Assembly (NCBI GenBank): GCA_011049295.1
Contig: DSCA01000192.1
Coordinates: forward strand, 1-10,567
DNA length: 10,567 bases
DNA from: Thermoplasmatales archaeon
Lineage (GTDB): Archaea; Thermoplasmatota; E2; UBA202; DSCA01
Reading direction: 5' to 3'
The notes beneath the pieces were generated by a model. The model had not been told where the DNA came from, made no database searches, and saw nothing but the letters and a program-made list of their open reading frames with translations. Every line of letters begins with the position of its first letter. Within the stretch, counting starts at the first letter, position 1. Positions 1 to 5,997 of this stretch are shown in pieces. The position numbers and the translations under genes were made by a program.

Positions 1-2
1 CC

Positions 3-338
3 CTGGCCATCCTGTTTTCCTTCCAGGGAGACATCATCCTGGGTAATCCGCTGCACATCGCCCTGATTGCCGTTCCCCTGACCATCCAGACCTACCTCAT
101 CTTTGCCATCGCCTACGGATGGGGGTATCTCTGGAAACTGCCCCACAGCATTGCCGCCCCGGCGGGCATGATAGGAGCCAGCAACTTTTTCGAGCTGGCG
201 GTGGCGGTAGCCATCTCCGTGTATGGCCTGGACTCCGGTGCCGCCCTGGCCACGGTGGTGGGGGTGCTGGAGGAGGTGCCCATCATGCTCAGCCTGGTGT
301 GGATTGCCAACCGTACCCGTCATAAATTCCGGAGGTAA
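3..338 (+). CDS. acr3: ACR3-family arsenite efflux permease, C-terminal part (5' end outside window)
   Basis: The C-terminal 111 residues of an integral membrane transporter that exports arsenite (As(III)) from the cytoplasm. The frame is open from the left edge and ends at TAA 336-338. Visible are hydrophobic helices (ALIAVPLTIQTYLIFAIAYG) and then the stretch GASNFFELAVAVAISVYGL, followed by SGAALATVVGVLEEVPIMLSLV. This is the signature of the last two membrane segments of the ACR3 (bile/arsenite/riboflavin transporter) superfamily; the Glu of FFELA is the conserved acidic residue of that helix. A short basic tail (RTRHKFRR) ends the protein on the presumed cytoplasmic side. The conserved cysteine of the family would lie upstream, outside the window. 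The arsenate reductase gene begins one base after the stop, which supports an ars operon. The identification is strong; the 5' end and promoter cannot be judged. Confidence 0.93.
   Translation: MAILFSFQGDIILGNPLHIALIAVPLTIQTYLIFAIAYGWGYLWKLPHSIAAPAGMIGASNFFELAVAVAISVYGLDSGAALATVVGVLEEVPIMLSLVWIANRTRHKFRR
331..336 (+). promoter_or_regulatory. Shine-Dalgarno site of arsC, inside the acr3 stop region
   Basis: GGAGGT lies three bases before the ATG at 340 and overlaps the last codons of the upstream permease. It decides the arsC start in favour of 340 rather than an upstream in-frame ATG at 223, which would overlap the permease by over 100 bases. It also suggests translational coupling. The spacing is shorter than usual. 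Confidence 0.7.
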
Positions 339-339
339 C

Positions 340-732
340 ATGGCCAATGAGCTGTTCGTCTGCGTGGAAAATGCCTGCCGCAGCCAGATGGCCCAGGGTT
401 TCTTCAACGCCCTGGCCACCGAGGGGATGGCGGAGAGCGCCGGCACCCGGCCCGCCGCACGGGTCAACCCGCAGGCTATCCAGGTTATGCGGGAGGAGGG
501 CATCGACATCGGCGGCCAGAAGCCAAAAGTGCTCACTCCGGTCCTGGTGGCCCGGTCCGATGTCATCGTCACCATGGGCTGCCTGGAGGGCTGCCCCCTG
601 GCCCCGCGGGAGAAGACCATGGAATGGGGCATCGAGGATCCCGCCGGTCAGCCGGTGGAAAAGTTCCGGGAGGTGAGAGATGACATCAGGCGGCGGGTGG
701 AGCAGATGATTCTCCAGACGGGAGGGGTCTAG
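340..732 (+). CDS. arsC: Arsenate reductase, thioredoxin-coupled low-molecular-weight phosphatase type (ArsC)
   Basis: A cytoplasmic enzyme of 130 residues that reduces arsenate to arsenite, the substrate of the adjacent efflux permease. The N-terminus carries the CX5R phosphate/arsenate-binding loop of the LMW protein tyrosine phosphatase fold (FVCVENACRSQMAQG; Cys8 nucleophile, Arg14). Two further cysteines sit in TMGCLEGCPLAP (Cys81 and Cys85), the position of the resolving-cysteine relay in thioredoxin-type ArsC. An Asp-Pro pair follows in WGIEDPAG (Asp100), the usual general-acid position. The length matches the family (about 130). The start is set by a Shine-Dalgarno directly upstream and by good alignment of the first beta strand. 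The gene is co-directional with the permease and separated from it by one base. The redox partner, thioredoxin in characterised homologues, is not in the window. A plain tyrosine phosphatase is unlikely given the extra cysteines. Confidence 0.93.
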   Translation: MANELFVCVENACRSQMAQGFFNALATEGMAESAGTRPAARVNPQAIQVMREEGIDIGGQKPKVLTPVLVARSDVIVTMGCLEGCPLAPREKTMEWGIEDPAGQPVEKFREVRDDIRRRVEQMILQTGGV

Positions 733-774
733 GCGAGTGGTGGGGAAAGCGTCGAGGTTCTTTCGTTGCCGGTA

Positions 775-784
775 TTTTTATATA
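775..784 (+). promoter_or_regulatory. Archaeal TATA box of the secreted Ig-like protein gene
   Basis: TTTTTATATA ends 19 bases before the ATG at 804. A start about 25 bases downstream of the box centre would place the 5' end of the mRNA at or next to the ATG, so a leaderless transcript is likely. There is no Shine-Dalgarno before the start, which agrees. The box is followed by GGGCC, as is the TFS gene box. Confidence 0.65.
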
Positions 785-803
785 GGGCCCGCGGGTTGAA
801 TTC

Positions 804-1226
804 ATGGATACCATGAAACCCGTGAAACGCTGTGTGGTGGGGGTGCTCGCCCTGCTCCTCTTGGTGATCTCTGTCCTGGGCATGACGGGAAGCCACGCGT
901 CGCCGGCGGCCACCGGCTTCAGCGACGTGTCCATCGTCAAGCCCGCGCCTGCCCTCTACGTCTTCGATGTGGAGCTGGTGCCGCTGCCCGCCGTCCCCAC
1001 TCCCTTCCAGGCCATCGTTATCGGCAAGATAACCGTGGAGGCGGAGGCTCCGGGGCCGGTTTCCTTTTACGTGGACGGGGAGCTGAGGCATACGGACAGC
1101 GAGGCGCCCTATACATGGGTCTGGGACGAGGGACTCCGGCCGCCGCCCATCCATACCCTCCGGGCGGAGAGCTCCGGGGGAAGCGACGAAATCGGCGTGC
1201 TGTACGTGAATCCCTTCGGCGGCTGA
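804..1226 (+). CDS. Small secreted or membrane-anchored protein with Ig-like domain, function unknown
   Basis: A protein of 140 residues. The N-terminus has a basic n-region (MDTMKPVKR) and a long hydrophobic core (VVGVLALLLLVISVLGM, about residues 11-28), then a small-residue stretch SHASPAA. This fits a signal peptide or an uncleaved N-terminal anchor. From about residue 70 to the end it reads as an Ig-like beta-sandwich: VSFYVDGELRHTDSEAPYTW and later IHTLRAES. This is the 'xFYVDGxxxxTDxxxPYxW' pattern often seen in extracellular Ig-like modules of archaeal and bacterial surface proteins. It normally occurs as a repeat inside larger proteins; here it stands almost alone. The start is chosen from the TATA box 20 bases upstream; a second Met (813) is possible. 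There is no operon partner: the promoter separates it from arsC, and TFS has its own. Its role (binding or surface adaptor) cannot be deduced. Confidence 0.7.
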   Translation: MDTMKPVKRCVVGVLALLLLVISVLGMTGSHASPAATGFSDVSIVKPAPALYVFDVELVPLPAVPTPFQAIVIGKITVEAEAPGPVSFYVDGELRHTDSEAPYTWVWDEGLRPPPIHTLRAESSGGSDEIGVLYVNPFGG

Positions 1227-1279
1227 GCCCGCTCCAGATTTATCACACCGGTCACCTGGCCGCCCGGTGCCGAAAAGGA

Positions 1280-1334
1280 GGGGAACGAGGGCAAGGAGGA
1301 AAACATCGGGAAAAAGTGGTGACCCTCATTCCCC
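1280..1334 (+). other. Imperfect inverted repeat in the 1227-1451 intergenic region
   Basis: GGGGAACGAGGG (1280-1291) and CCCTCATTCCCC (1323-1334) can pair over 12 positions with one mismatch, around a 31-base loop. The repeat lies about 50 bases downstream of the stop codon of the Ig-like protein gene. An AT-rich stretch (TAATAATTTATTAATATC) follows from about 1349. It may be a 3' UTR structure or processing/termination region. The rest of 1227-1451 holds the TFS promoter and nothing else I can support. Confidence 0.35.
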
Positions 1335-1422
1335 CTGCTGCGGGTACTAATAATTTATTAATATCATGGTGCTGGGGTATGGTATATTACTTTTATTGCC
1401 GCCCGTGGTCGGCTGCGCAACA

Positions 1423-1431
1423 TTTTTTATA
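1423..1431 (+). promoter_or_regulatory. Archaeal TATA box of the TFS gene
   Basis: TTTTTTATA ends 20 bases before the ATG at 1452 and is followed by GGGCC. The geometry predicts transcription starting at or within a few bases of the ATG (leaderless). No Shine-Dalgarno is visible upstream of the start. Confidence 0.65.
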
Positions 1432-1451
1432 GGGCCGGTATTAAGGGGTCA

Positions 1452-1748
1452 ATGTTTTGCCCCAAATGCGGTGCTCTTCTGTACCCGGACGGCGAGGAGA
1501 TGAAGTGCAGAAAGTGCGGCTTCGTCAGGGACCGGAAGGAGAGAAAGCGCATCGTGTCCGCCCGGGAGGAGCGGGAGGTCACGGTCATCGACGAAAAGGT
1601 CAGCGTGCTTCCCAAGACCCAGGTTACCTGCCCCCGGTGCGACCACCACGAGGCCTACTGGATTCTGCGCCAGACCCGGGCCGCCGACGAGCCGGAAACC
1701 CGCATCTACACCTGCACCAAGTGCGGTCACAAGTGGCGGGAATACTGA
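1452..1748 (+). CDS. tfs: Transcription factor S (TFS), archaeal RNA-cleavage/elongation factor
   Basis: A 98-residue zinc-ribbon protein that binds archaeal RNA polymerase and stimulates cleavage of the transcript in backtracked complexes, rescuing stalled polymerase and improving fidelity. It is the archaeal counterpart of TFIIS and the Rpb9 family. The N-terminal ribbon uses CPKC (Cys3, Cys6) and CRKC (Cys19, Cys22). A charged linker (about residues 25-56) follows. The C-terminal ribbon uses CPRC (Cys60, Cys63) and CTKC (Cys88, Cys91). The tip of the second ribbon has the intact acidic hairpin RAADEP, with catalytic Asp79-Glu80 entering the polymerase active site. The C-terminus KWREY is typical. 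It is slightly shorter than many homologues (about 104-110), with the difference in the linker. Because the DE pair is present, it should be an active cleavage factor rather than an inhibitory paralogue. The gene has its own promoter and converges with the C25-like lipoprotein gene. Confidence 0.95.
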   Translation: MFCPKCGALLYPDGEEMKCRKCGFVRDRKERKRIVSAREEREVTVIDEKVSVLPKTQVTCPRCDHHEAYWILRQTRAADEPETRIYTCTKCGHKWREY

Positions 1749-1758
1749 GCCCGGGAAA

Positions 1759-1782
1759 AGCCGGGGCGGTGGCTGCCCGGCT
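1759..1782. terminator. Short GC inverted repeat between convergent genes
   Basis: AGCCGGG (1759-1765) and CCCGGCT (1776-1782) form a 7-base stem with a 10-base loop, in the 32-base gap between the TFS stop and the oppositely oriented lipoprotein stop; the right arm touches that stop. Archaeal termination usually depends on oligo-T rather than hairpins, and no T-run follows, so the terminator role is only a possibility. Confidence 0.25.
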
Positions 1783-4597
1783 AACCGTTGTTTGCAGGCT
1801 GGTAGGGGTTGAACGCCGGGTCCCCGAACACCAGGTATTCCAGGAAGGTATTGTACTTCTTCATCAGCACCCGTCCGCCTTCTGAGGAGGCCTTCAGCGC
1901 GCCGCCGTGGACATCCTCCAGCGGAGGAACCCACAGGAAGGTGGAGTTGGCATCCTGATACAGGTAGTCGTTGCGGGCGTCACGGAAGGCCCTGCCGATG
2001 TCGGTGTCGTTGTGGGTCATGTCCAGGAACATCTGCTTGTGCATGAGCATGCCAAAGTTCAGTTCCGGATACTCGTCCTGGGTCAGCAGGTCGTACCAGG
2101 CCTTGATATAGGCGATGACGCCCAGGCTGTGGACGATGGGCCGGGGCTTGAGGTAGCCGGCCACGTTGGTGAAGGTGGTGGAGGCCACCAGGGCGTTCAC
2201 CCCAGCGTGCATGTAGGCCTGCCCTATGTTGTTGGGAACGTACATGCCGTCGATTTTGCCGTTGACGCAGCTCTCGATAAACATGGTGGAGGGACCCAGT
2301 TCCATGTTTTCCACGCCCCGGGTGCTGTAGGTTCCCAGCGCCCCCAGGGGGCTGGCGAAGAAGGAGACCCGCACCAGGAACTGCATAATCAGGGGGCCGA
2401 AGAAGTACCCCAGGCCCAGTCCCCACATAACCACGTCGCCGAACTCGTAGAGGTGCATGCTGCCGTGGCCGTTCTCGTATATCACGTTGGACAGGGGCTG
2501 CAACTCGCCGCCCCGGACCACGTTTTCGCCGCTTACCGCCTTCACCTCAAACTTGGGAAACAGCAGCATGTTGAGCACGCCGGCACGCTTGATTTTGGTG
2601 AGCGCCTCGTCGCTGAATCCCTTGCGCTGGGAGAAGGTGAAATAGGTACGCTCCACCTCAAAACCACCCTCCTCGATGGTGGCGGCGATGGCATCGCCGT
2701 TGAACCGGGTGGCTCCGGAGGGGAACTTCATGGGGTCGCCGGCAGCGCCTCCCAGCAGGGGGGCCAGAATGTTCTTGATTTGTTCCAGTATGGGGACCTT
2801 CTGGAAGTCGGTGCCGCAGCCGCTCTGGACGGTGGCCCGGTTTTTCCAGTCTCCCAGACCGCCGATAATCTCCTCGTAGAAAATGGTACGGCAGATGAGG
2901 GCGGAGGCGTCCTGGGCGTCCCATCCCGTTACTCTGCCCACGATGTTCTCCTGGTAGGGCCAGTAGGAATAGGTATCGTTTTTGATGTCCCGGGGGTCGG
3001 GGTCGATGTTGCCGTAGATGAAATCGCTGGGAGTTCCGTAGCCGAAATAATAAATGCCCATGGGCTCATCGAGGGGGGTATCCGGGTTATCGTAGATGTA
3101 CTGGGGAACCATGGTGGCTCCTCCCACCAGGGCCACATAGATGGGATTCTCCCTGTAGTGCTCCCGCAGAGCCTTCAGGTCGTCCACGGGTATGTGGGAA
3201 ATGTTGGCCAGCAGGCGGTTGAGGCGCCCGTGCATTTCCATGAGGTGCTGGTTGGCAGGCCCGGCCAGCCGGGGGTTTTTGCGGGGCACGTAGAAGCCGG
3301 GACAGGTTTTTCCGCCCACCGTCACGTTGTCGGTGGCCGCAAAGGCCATCTCGGGCTCTGCCCACACGATGCCCCTGCGGTAGGCGGCCAGGTAGGGTGC
3401 GACGGAGGACAACTGGGGCATGGTGGAAACGTAGGGGTCGGACAGCTTCTCCACCACCACGTCCAGCTCGTAGCTGCCCTCCTTGCGGGCCAGCCAGGTG
3501 CCGATAACCGAAAGGTCATAGGTGACGCCGCCGCGGCCGTACATCACCGTCTCGTAGTGCACCTGGTCGGTGACGATGTTGCCGTTGGCATCCCGCTCCG
3601 GAACGCCGGCCTGGGTGGTAATCTGGACCAGCTCATAACTCTGCTGGGGGGCGGGGAGGTCCTCGATGCGCGGCCCTCCGGACAGGCTGATGTAGTCGCC
3701 CAGGTCGTCCACGTCCTCCGAGTTCATGTTTCGGAGGTCGATTTTTATGCGGGCGTACTTGTAATCGTCGGGGATGGTGAAGTTGTGCATGCCGGGCCGC
3801 AGGAAACCCTGGGCCGTGGACAGCAGCGTGGAGGGGAGAATGGCCACCGAGGCCAGGGTGCCGCTGAAGCTGAAGGACACGGTGTCCAGCACCTCGGGGG
3901 GGTAGGCATCCCGGGGATTGGTGATGGTCAGGTAGCCCACGTCGCCGAACTTTTCTTTCACCAGCTGGGCCAGAAAGTTGGTAATGGCCATGCCGTCGGT
4001 AAAGCGCCAGGTGCGCTCGTGTCCCTCGATGTCTCCGCACAGGAAGGTGTATTTGACGCCCAGGTCCTTCAGCAGGAACCGCACGTTGTTGGTATCGTTG
4101 GTGACCAGGACCGGAATGTTGAGGTAGGCGGCCAGGGGGGTAGCGGCCACTCCCAGGCTGTAGCCGCGCTCGCTGTCCTCTATGAGCAGAACGGCGTCGC
4201 TCTTCCTCCAGACCTGTTTCACAATGTCCAGAGACACGTTTTCCGGGGTTCCTCCCACGATGCGGAACTGGCTGGCAAACGGATACTGCTCCTTGAACCG
4301 GGCCACCGGGTTGGCCGGATCCTGGGGGTCCTCCACCAGCAGGGGAGCCACCCGGCTCTCGTTGCCATCGTAGTATTCGGCCACCGGGGTTCCGATGAGG
4401 GCGTAGAAGACGTTGGTCTCCGAGGCCACCACCGGCGTGGCCCCCATGGTGCGCTCCGACTTGATGTCCCTGATGTCTTCCATGTCGAAGCCTCTGACCT
4501 CCTGGAATTTGGGTCCGTTCATGCAGCCGCTGAACACGGCGCCCACCATGATGGCAATGACAAAGAAGACCGCTATTCTAATCTCTTTCCTGTGCAT
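1781..4597 (-). CDS. Predicted secreted lipoprotein with C-terminal gingipain-like (peptidase family C25) domain
   Basis: A 938-residue predicted cell-surface cysteine peptidase. The N-terminus is basic (MHRKEIR), then hydrophobic (IAVFFVIAIMVGAVF), and ends in FSGC, a lipobox-like site with Cys25 as the lipid anchor. Residues about 50-220 form an alpha/beta region (ATPLAAYLNIPVLVTN... LLKDLGVKYTFLCGD) resembling cell-wall-binding repeat 2 modules. About 230-390 looks beta-rich. From YVALVGG (487) to the end it resembles the C25 caspase-like fold. NGHGS gives a candidate catalytic His711 and IESCVNGKID a candidate nucleophile Cys777. ALVASTTFT follows as in gingipains, and LVFGDPAFNPY is the typical C-terminal signature. 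Many N-X-S/T sequons (NVS, NDT, NFT, NIS, NVT, NST) fit an exported glycoprotein. ATG 4597 is preferred; an in-frame GTG at 4606 would add three residues. The cleavage specificity is unknown. Activity is likely, since both dyad residues are present, but unproven. Confidence 0.8.
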   Translation of the reverse strand: MHRKEIRIAVFFVIAIMVGAVFSGCMNGPKFQEVRGFDMEDIRDIKSERTMGATPVVASETNVFYALIGTPVAEYYDGNESRVAPLLVEDPQDPANPVARFKEQYPFASQFRIVGGTPENVSLDIVKQVWRKSDAVLLIEDSERGYSLGVAATPLAAYLNIPVLVTNDTNNVRFLLKDLGVKYTFLCGDIEGHERTWRFTDGMAITNFLAQLVKEKFGDVGYLTITNPRDAYPPEVLDTVSFSFSGTLASVAILPSTLLSTAQGFLRPGMHNFTIPDDYKYARIKIDLRNMNSEDVDDLGDYISLSGGPRIEDLPAPQQSYELVQITTQAGVPERDANGNIVTDQVHYETVMYGRGGVTYDLSVIGTWLARKEGSYELDVVVEKLSDPYVSTMPQLSSVAPYLAAYRRGIVWAEPEMAFAATDNVTVGGKTCPGFYVPRKNPRLAGPANQHLMEMHGRLNRLLANISHIPVDDLKALREHYRENPIYVALVGGATMVPQYIYDNPDTPLDEPMGIYYFGYGTPSDFIYGNIDPDPRDIKNDTYSYWPYQENIVGRVTGWDAQDASALICRTIFYEEIIGGLGDWKNRATVQSGCGTDFQKVPILEQIKNILAPLLGGAAGDPMKFPSGATRFNGDAIAATIEEGGFEVERTYFTFSQRKGFSDEALTKIKRAGVLNMLLFPKFEVKAVSGENVVRGGELQPLSNVIYENGHGSMHLYEFGDVVMWGLGLGYFFGPLIMQFLVRVSFFASPLGALGTYSTRGVENMELGPSTMFIESCVNGKIDGMYVPNNIGQAYMHAGVNALVASTTFTNVAGYLKPRPIVHSLGVIAYIKAWYDLLTQDEYPELNFGMLMHKQMFLDMTHNDTDIGRAFRDARNDYLYQDANSTFLWVPPLEDVHGGALKASSEGGRVLMKKYNTFLEYLVFGDPAFNPYQPANNG

Positions 4598-4634
4598 GTT
4601 GACCACTTCGTGATACGTTAATATGCAACGTCTC

Positions 4635-4643
4635 TATAATAAT
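4635..4643. promoter_or_regulatory. Shared AT-rich promoter core between the divergent lipoprotein and mrp genes
   Basis: TATAATAAT (4635-4643) is the only strong TATA-like element in the 96 bases between the two starts. Read rightward it is about 55 bases from the mrp ATG, giving a leader of roughly 25-30 bases. Read leftward (ATTATTATA) it is about 42 bases from the lipoprotein ATG, giving a leader of roughly 15 bases. A second weaker leftward element (CATATTAAC, near 4617-4625) could also serve. No clear Shine-Dalgarno precedes either start. Confidence 0.45.
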
Positions 4644-4693
4644 TTCGGATAGGCGAGGGAAAGCATTGAGTATGCCTCCCGCATTCCCCTTCC

Positions 4694-5479
4694 ATGCACG
4701 ACGACGTCATTTCCCGCAATCTGCAGCAGATTGGGCATACGCTGGTGGTGATGAGCGGCAAGGGGGGCGTGGGCAAGAGCACGGTGGCCGCCAATCTGGC
4801 CGTGGCCCTGGCCCGGAGGGGCCGCGCTGTGGGGCTGCTGGATGCAGACCTGCACGGGCCCAACATTCCCAAGATGCTGAACCTGGAGGGGGCCCGGGTG
4901 ACCGGCGACGAGGAGGGCATCAATCCGGTGGAGGGGCCCCATCACCTCCGGGTTATATCCATCGCCTTTCTCCTGGACAGCGACGAAGCCCCGGTCATCT
5001 GGCGCGGTCCCCTGAAAATGAAGGCCATCCGGCAGTTCATAGGGGAGGTACGCTGGGGCCCGCTGGACTACCTGGTTATCGACCTCCCGCCGGGCACCGG
5101 CGACGAGCCGCTGAGCATCGCCCAGCTCATTCCGGAGGGCCGGACGGTCATCGTTACCACTCCTCAGGACGTGGCCCTGCTGGACGCCCGCAAGGCGGTT
5201 TCCTTTTCCCGCCAGGTGGGCCTGCCCGTGCTGGGCATCGTGGAGAACATGAGCGGGTTTGTCTGTCCCCACTGCGGAGGGACCATTGACCTTTTCAAGC
5301 GGGGCGGCGGGCAGCGGGCGGCGGCCTCTCTGCAGGTACCCTTCCTGGGCTCTCTTCCCCTGGACCCGGCCATTGTCGCCTCCGGGGATGCCGGCAGCCC
5401 CTTTGTCCTGGATGATGACTCCCCGGCAGCCGGTGCTTTCCAGCACCTTGTGGACCGCATAGAAAAAGCGGTCGGTTGA
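4694..5479 (+). CDS. mrp: Mrp/ApbC/NBP35-family P-loop ATPase, iron-sulfur cluster carrier
   Basis: A cytoplasmic ATPase of 261 residues that, in characterised homologues, binds a labile [4Fe-4S] cluster at a dimer interface and delivers it to apo-proteins. The deviant Walker A of the MinD/Mrp class is GKGGVGKST (residues 22-30), with the signature Lys23. LLDADLHGPNIPKML (48-62) is the Mrp switch I region, and VIDLPPGTGDEPLS (128-141) holds Walker B and switch II. TTPQDVALLDARKAV is the next family hallmark. ENMSGFVCPHCG provides the CXXC (Cys191, Cys194) that ligates the bridging cluster in homologues. The length fits archaeal Mrp proteins without the N-terminal DUF59 domain or the ferredoxin-like extension of eukaryotic NBP35. 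Its stop overlaps the start of the GIY-YIG gene by one base, implying one mRNA and coupled translation. The start is the first in-frame ATG; no Shine-Dalgarno is evident. Confidence 0.95.
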   Translation: MHDDVISRNLQQIGHTLVVMSGKGGVGKSTVAANLAVALARRGRAVGLLDADLHGPNIPKMLNLEGARVTGDEEGINPVEGPHHLRVISIAFLLDSDEAPVIWRGPLKMKAIRQFIGEVRWGPLDYLVIDLPPGTGDEPLSIAQLIPEGRTVIVTTPQDVALLDARKAVSFSRQVGLPVLGIVENMSGFVCPHCGGTIDLFKRGGGQRAAASLQVPFLGSLPLDPAIVASGDAGSPFVLDDDSPAAGAFQHLVDRIEKAVG

Positions 5480-5937
5480 TGGGTATGGAAGCGGTCATGG
5501 GCAGGGGACGCCTCAAGGGCACCTACGTCCTGGTATTCCGTCTGGCCGAGCCCCGGGTGGTCAGGGTGGGGGCCCTGGGCGACAGGGCCTTTGCCCCCGG
5601 CTGTTACGCCTACGTGGGGTCGGCCCAGGGCGGACTGGACGCCCGCATACGGCGGCACCTGCGGGAGGACAAGCGGAGGCACTGGCATATAGACTACGTG
5701 CTGCCCCATGCTCTGCCCCATGCGGTGTGGTACGCGGTGGGCGGAAAGCGGGAGTGTGAGGTGGCCGCCGCTCTGGAGGAGAGATGCGCATCCGTCCCCG
5801 GCTTCGGGTGCAGCGACTGCCGCTGTCCCTCCCACCTGTTTTTTGCCTCTCTGCTGCGGGAACTGGAAGCGGTGCCGGCCTCTCTGGGGATGACCCGGGT
5901 GGCCATATCCGGCCGCAAAATTGCGAAATGTTTATAG
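5479..5937 (+). CDS. GIY-YIG / DUF123 domain protein, putative nuclease-fold protein
   Basis: A 152-residue protein of the DUF123 branch of the GIY-YIG superfamily. The two core strands appear as KGTYVLVFRL (Gly14-Thr15-Tyr16) and GCYAYVGSA (Tyr45-Val46-Gly47), followed by the helix ARIRRHLRED with Arg56 and His60 at expected active-site positions. The C-terminal half has EVAAALE and then FGCSDCRCPSHLF (109-121), a Cys-rich block (Cys111, Cys114, Cys116, His119) that is a DUF123 hallmark and could bind a metal. In some genomes this domain is fused to endonuclease III, so a DNA-repair link is plausible, but no activity is established for the family. The ATG at 5479 overlaps the mrp TGA (TGATG), pointing to translational coupling. 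A TTG at 5476 and ATGs at 5485 or 5497 are alternative starts. The Cys cluster beside an Fe-S carrier gene is suggestive only. Confidence 0.88.
   Translation: MGMEAVMGRGRLKGTYVLVFRLAEPRVVRVGALGDRAFAPGCYAYVGSAQGGLDARIRRHLREDKRRHWHIDYVLPHALPHAVWYAVGGKRECEVAAALEERCASVPGFGCSDCRCPSHLFFASLLRELEAVPASLGMTRVAISGRKIAKCL
5928..5936 (+). promoter_or_regulatory. Possible TATA box of the PAS-sensor operon
   Basis: AATGTTTATAG, near 5927-5937, overlaps the stop of the GIY-YIG gene and would start transcription near 5955-5960, about 40 bases before the ATG at 5998. A second weak element, AATTATACG, lies at about 5947-5955. The choice between them, or read-through from mrp, cannot be settled by eye. Confidence 0.35.
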
Positions 5938-5997
5938 TGAATGAGGGAATTATACGGCGGCTGCGTGCAGATTGATTGCAGTGTAGCCTGACAGTCC

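Noticed and set aside
223..339. Upstream in-frame extension of arsC to an ATG at 223
   Set aside because: It would overlap the acr3 C-terminus, and the added residues are Trp/Pro-rich out-of-frame noise. The ATG at 340 has a Shine-Dalgarno and begins exactly at the first conserved strand.
785..795. Palindromes GGGCCC and CCCGCGGG between the TATA box and the ATG at 804
   Set aside because: They are very short and expected by chance in GC-rich DNA; noted only as part of the promoter comparison.
729..1154. A 141-residue minus-strand open frame opposite the Ig-like protein
   Set aside because: It is His/Arg/Gly-rich with no motif or promoter. The plus-strand frame has a signal segment, a TATA box and a recognisable domain pattern.
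1366..1505. Short open frame from ATG 1366 (MVLGYGILLLLPPVVGCATF...) resembling a lipoprotein signal
   Set aside because: It spans the TFS promoter and runs out of frame into the TFS gene. It has no Shine-Dalgarno and no family resemblance beyond the hydrophobic stretch.
1907..4621. A 904-residue plus-strand open frame opposite the C25-like lipoprotein gene
   Set aside because: It has His/Val/Gly-biased, low-complexity composition and no recognisable motif. The minus-strand frame has a signal peptide, catalytic-site motifs and a promoter. This is a shadow frame from high GC at third positions.
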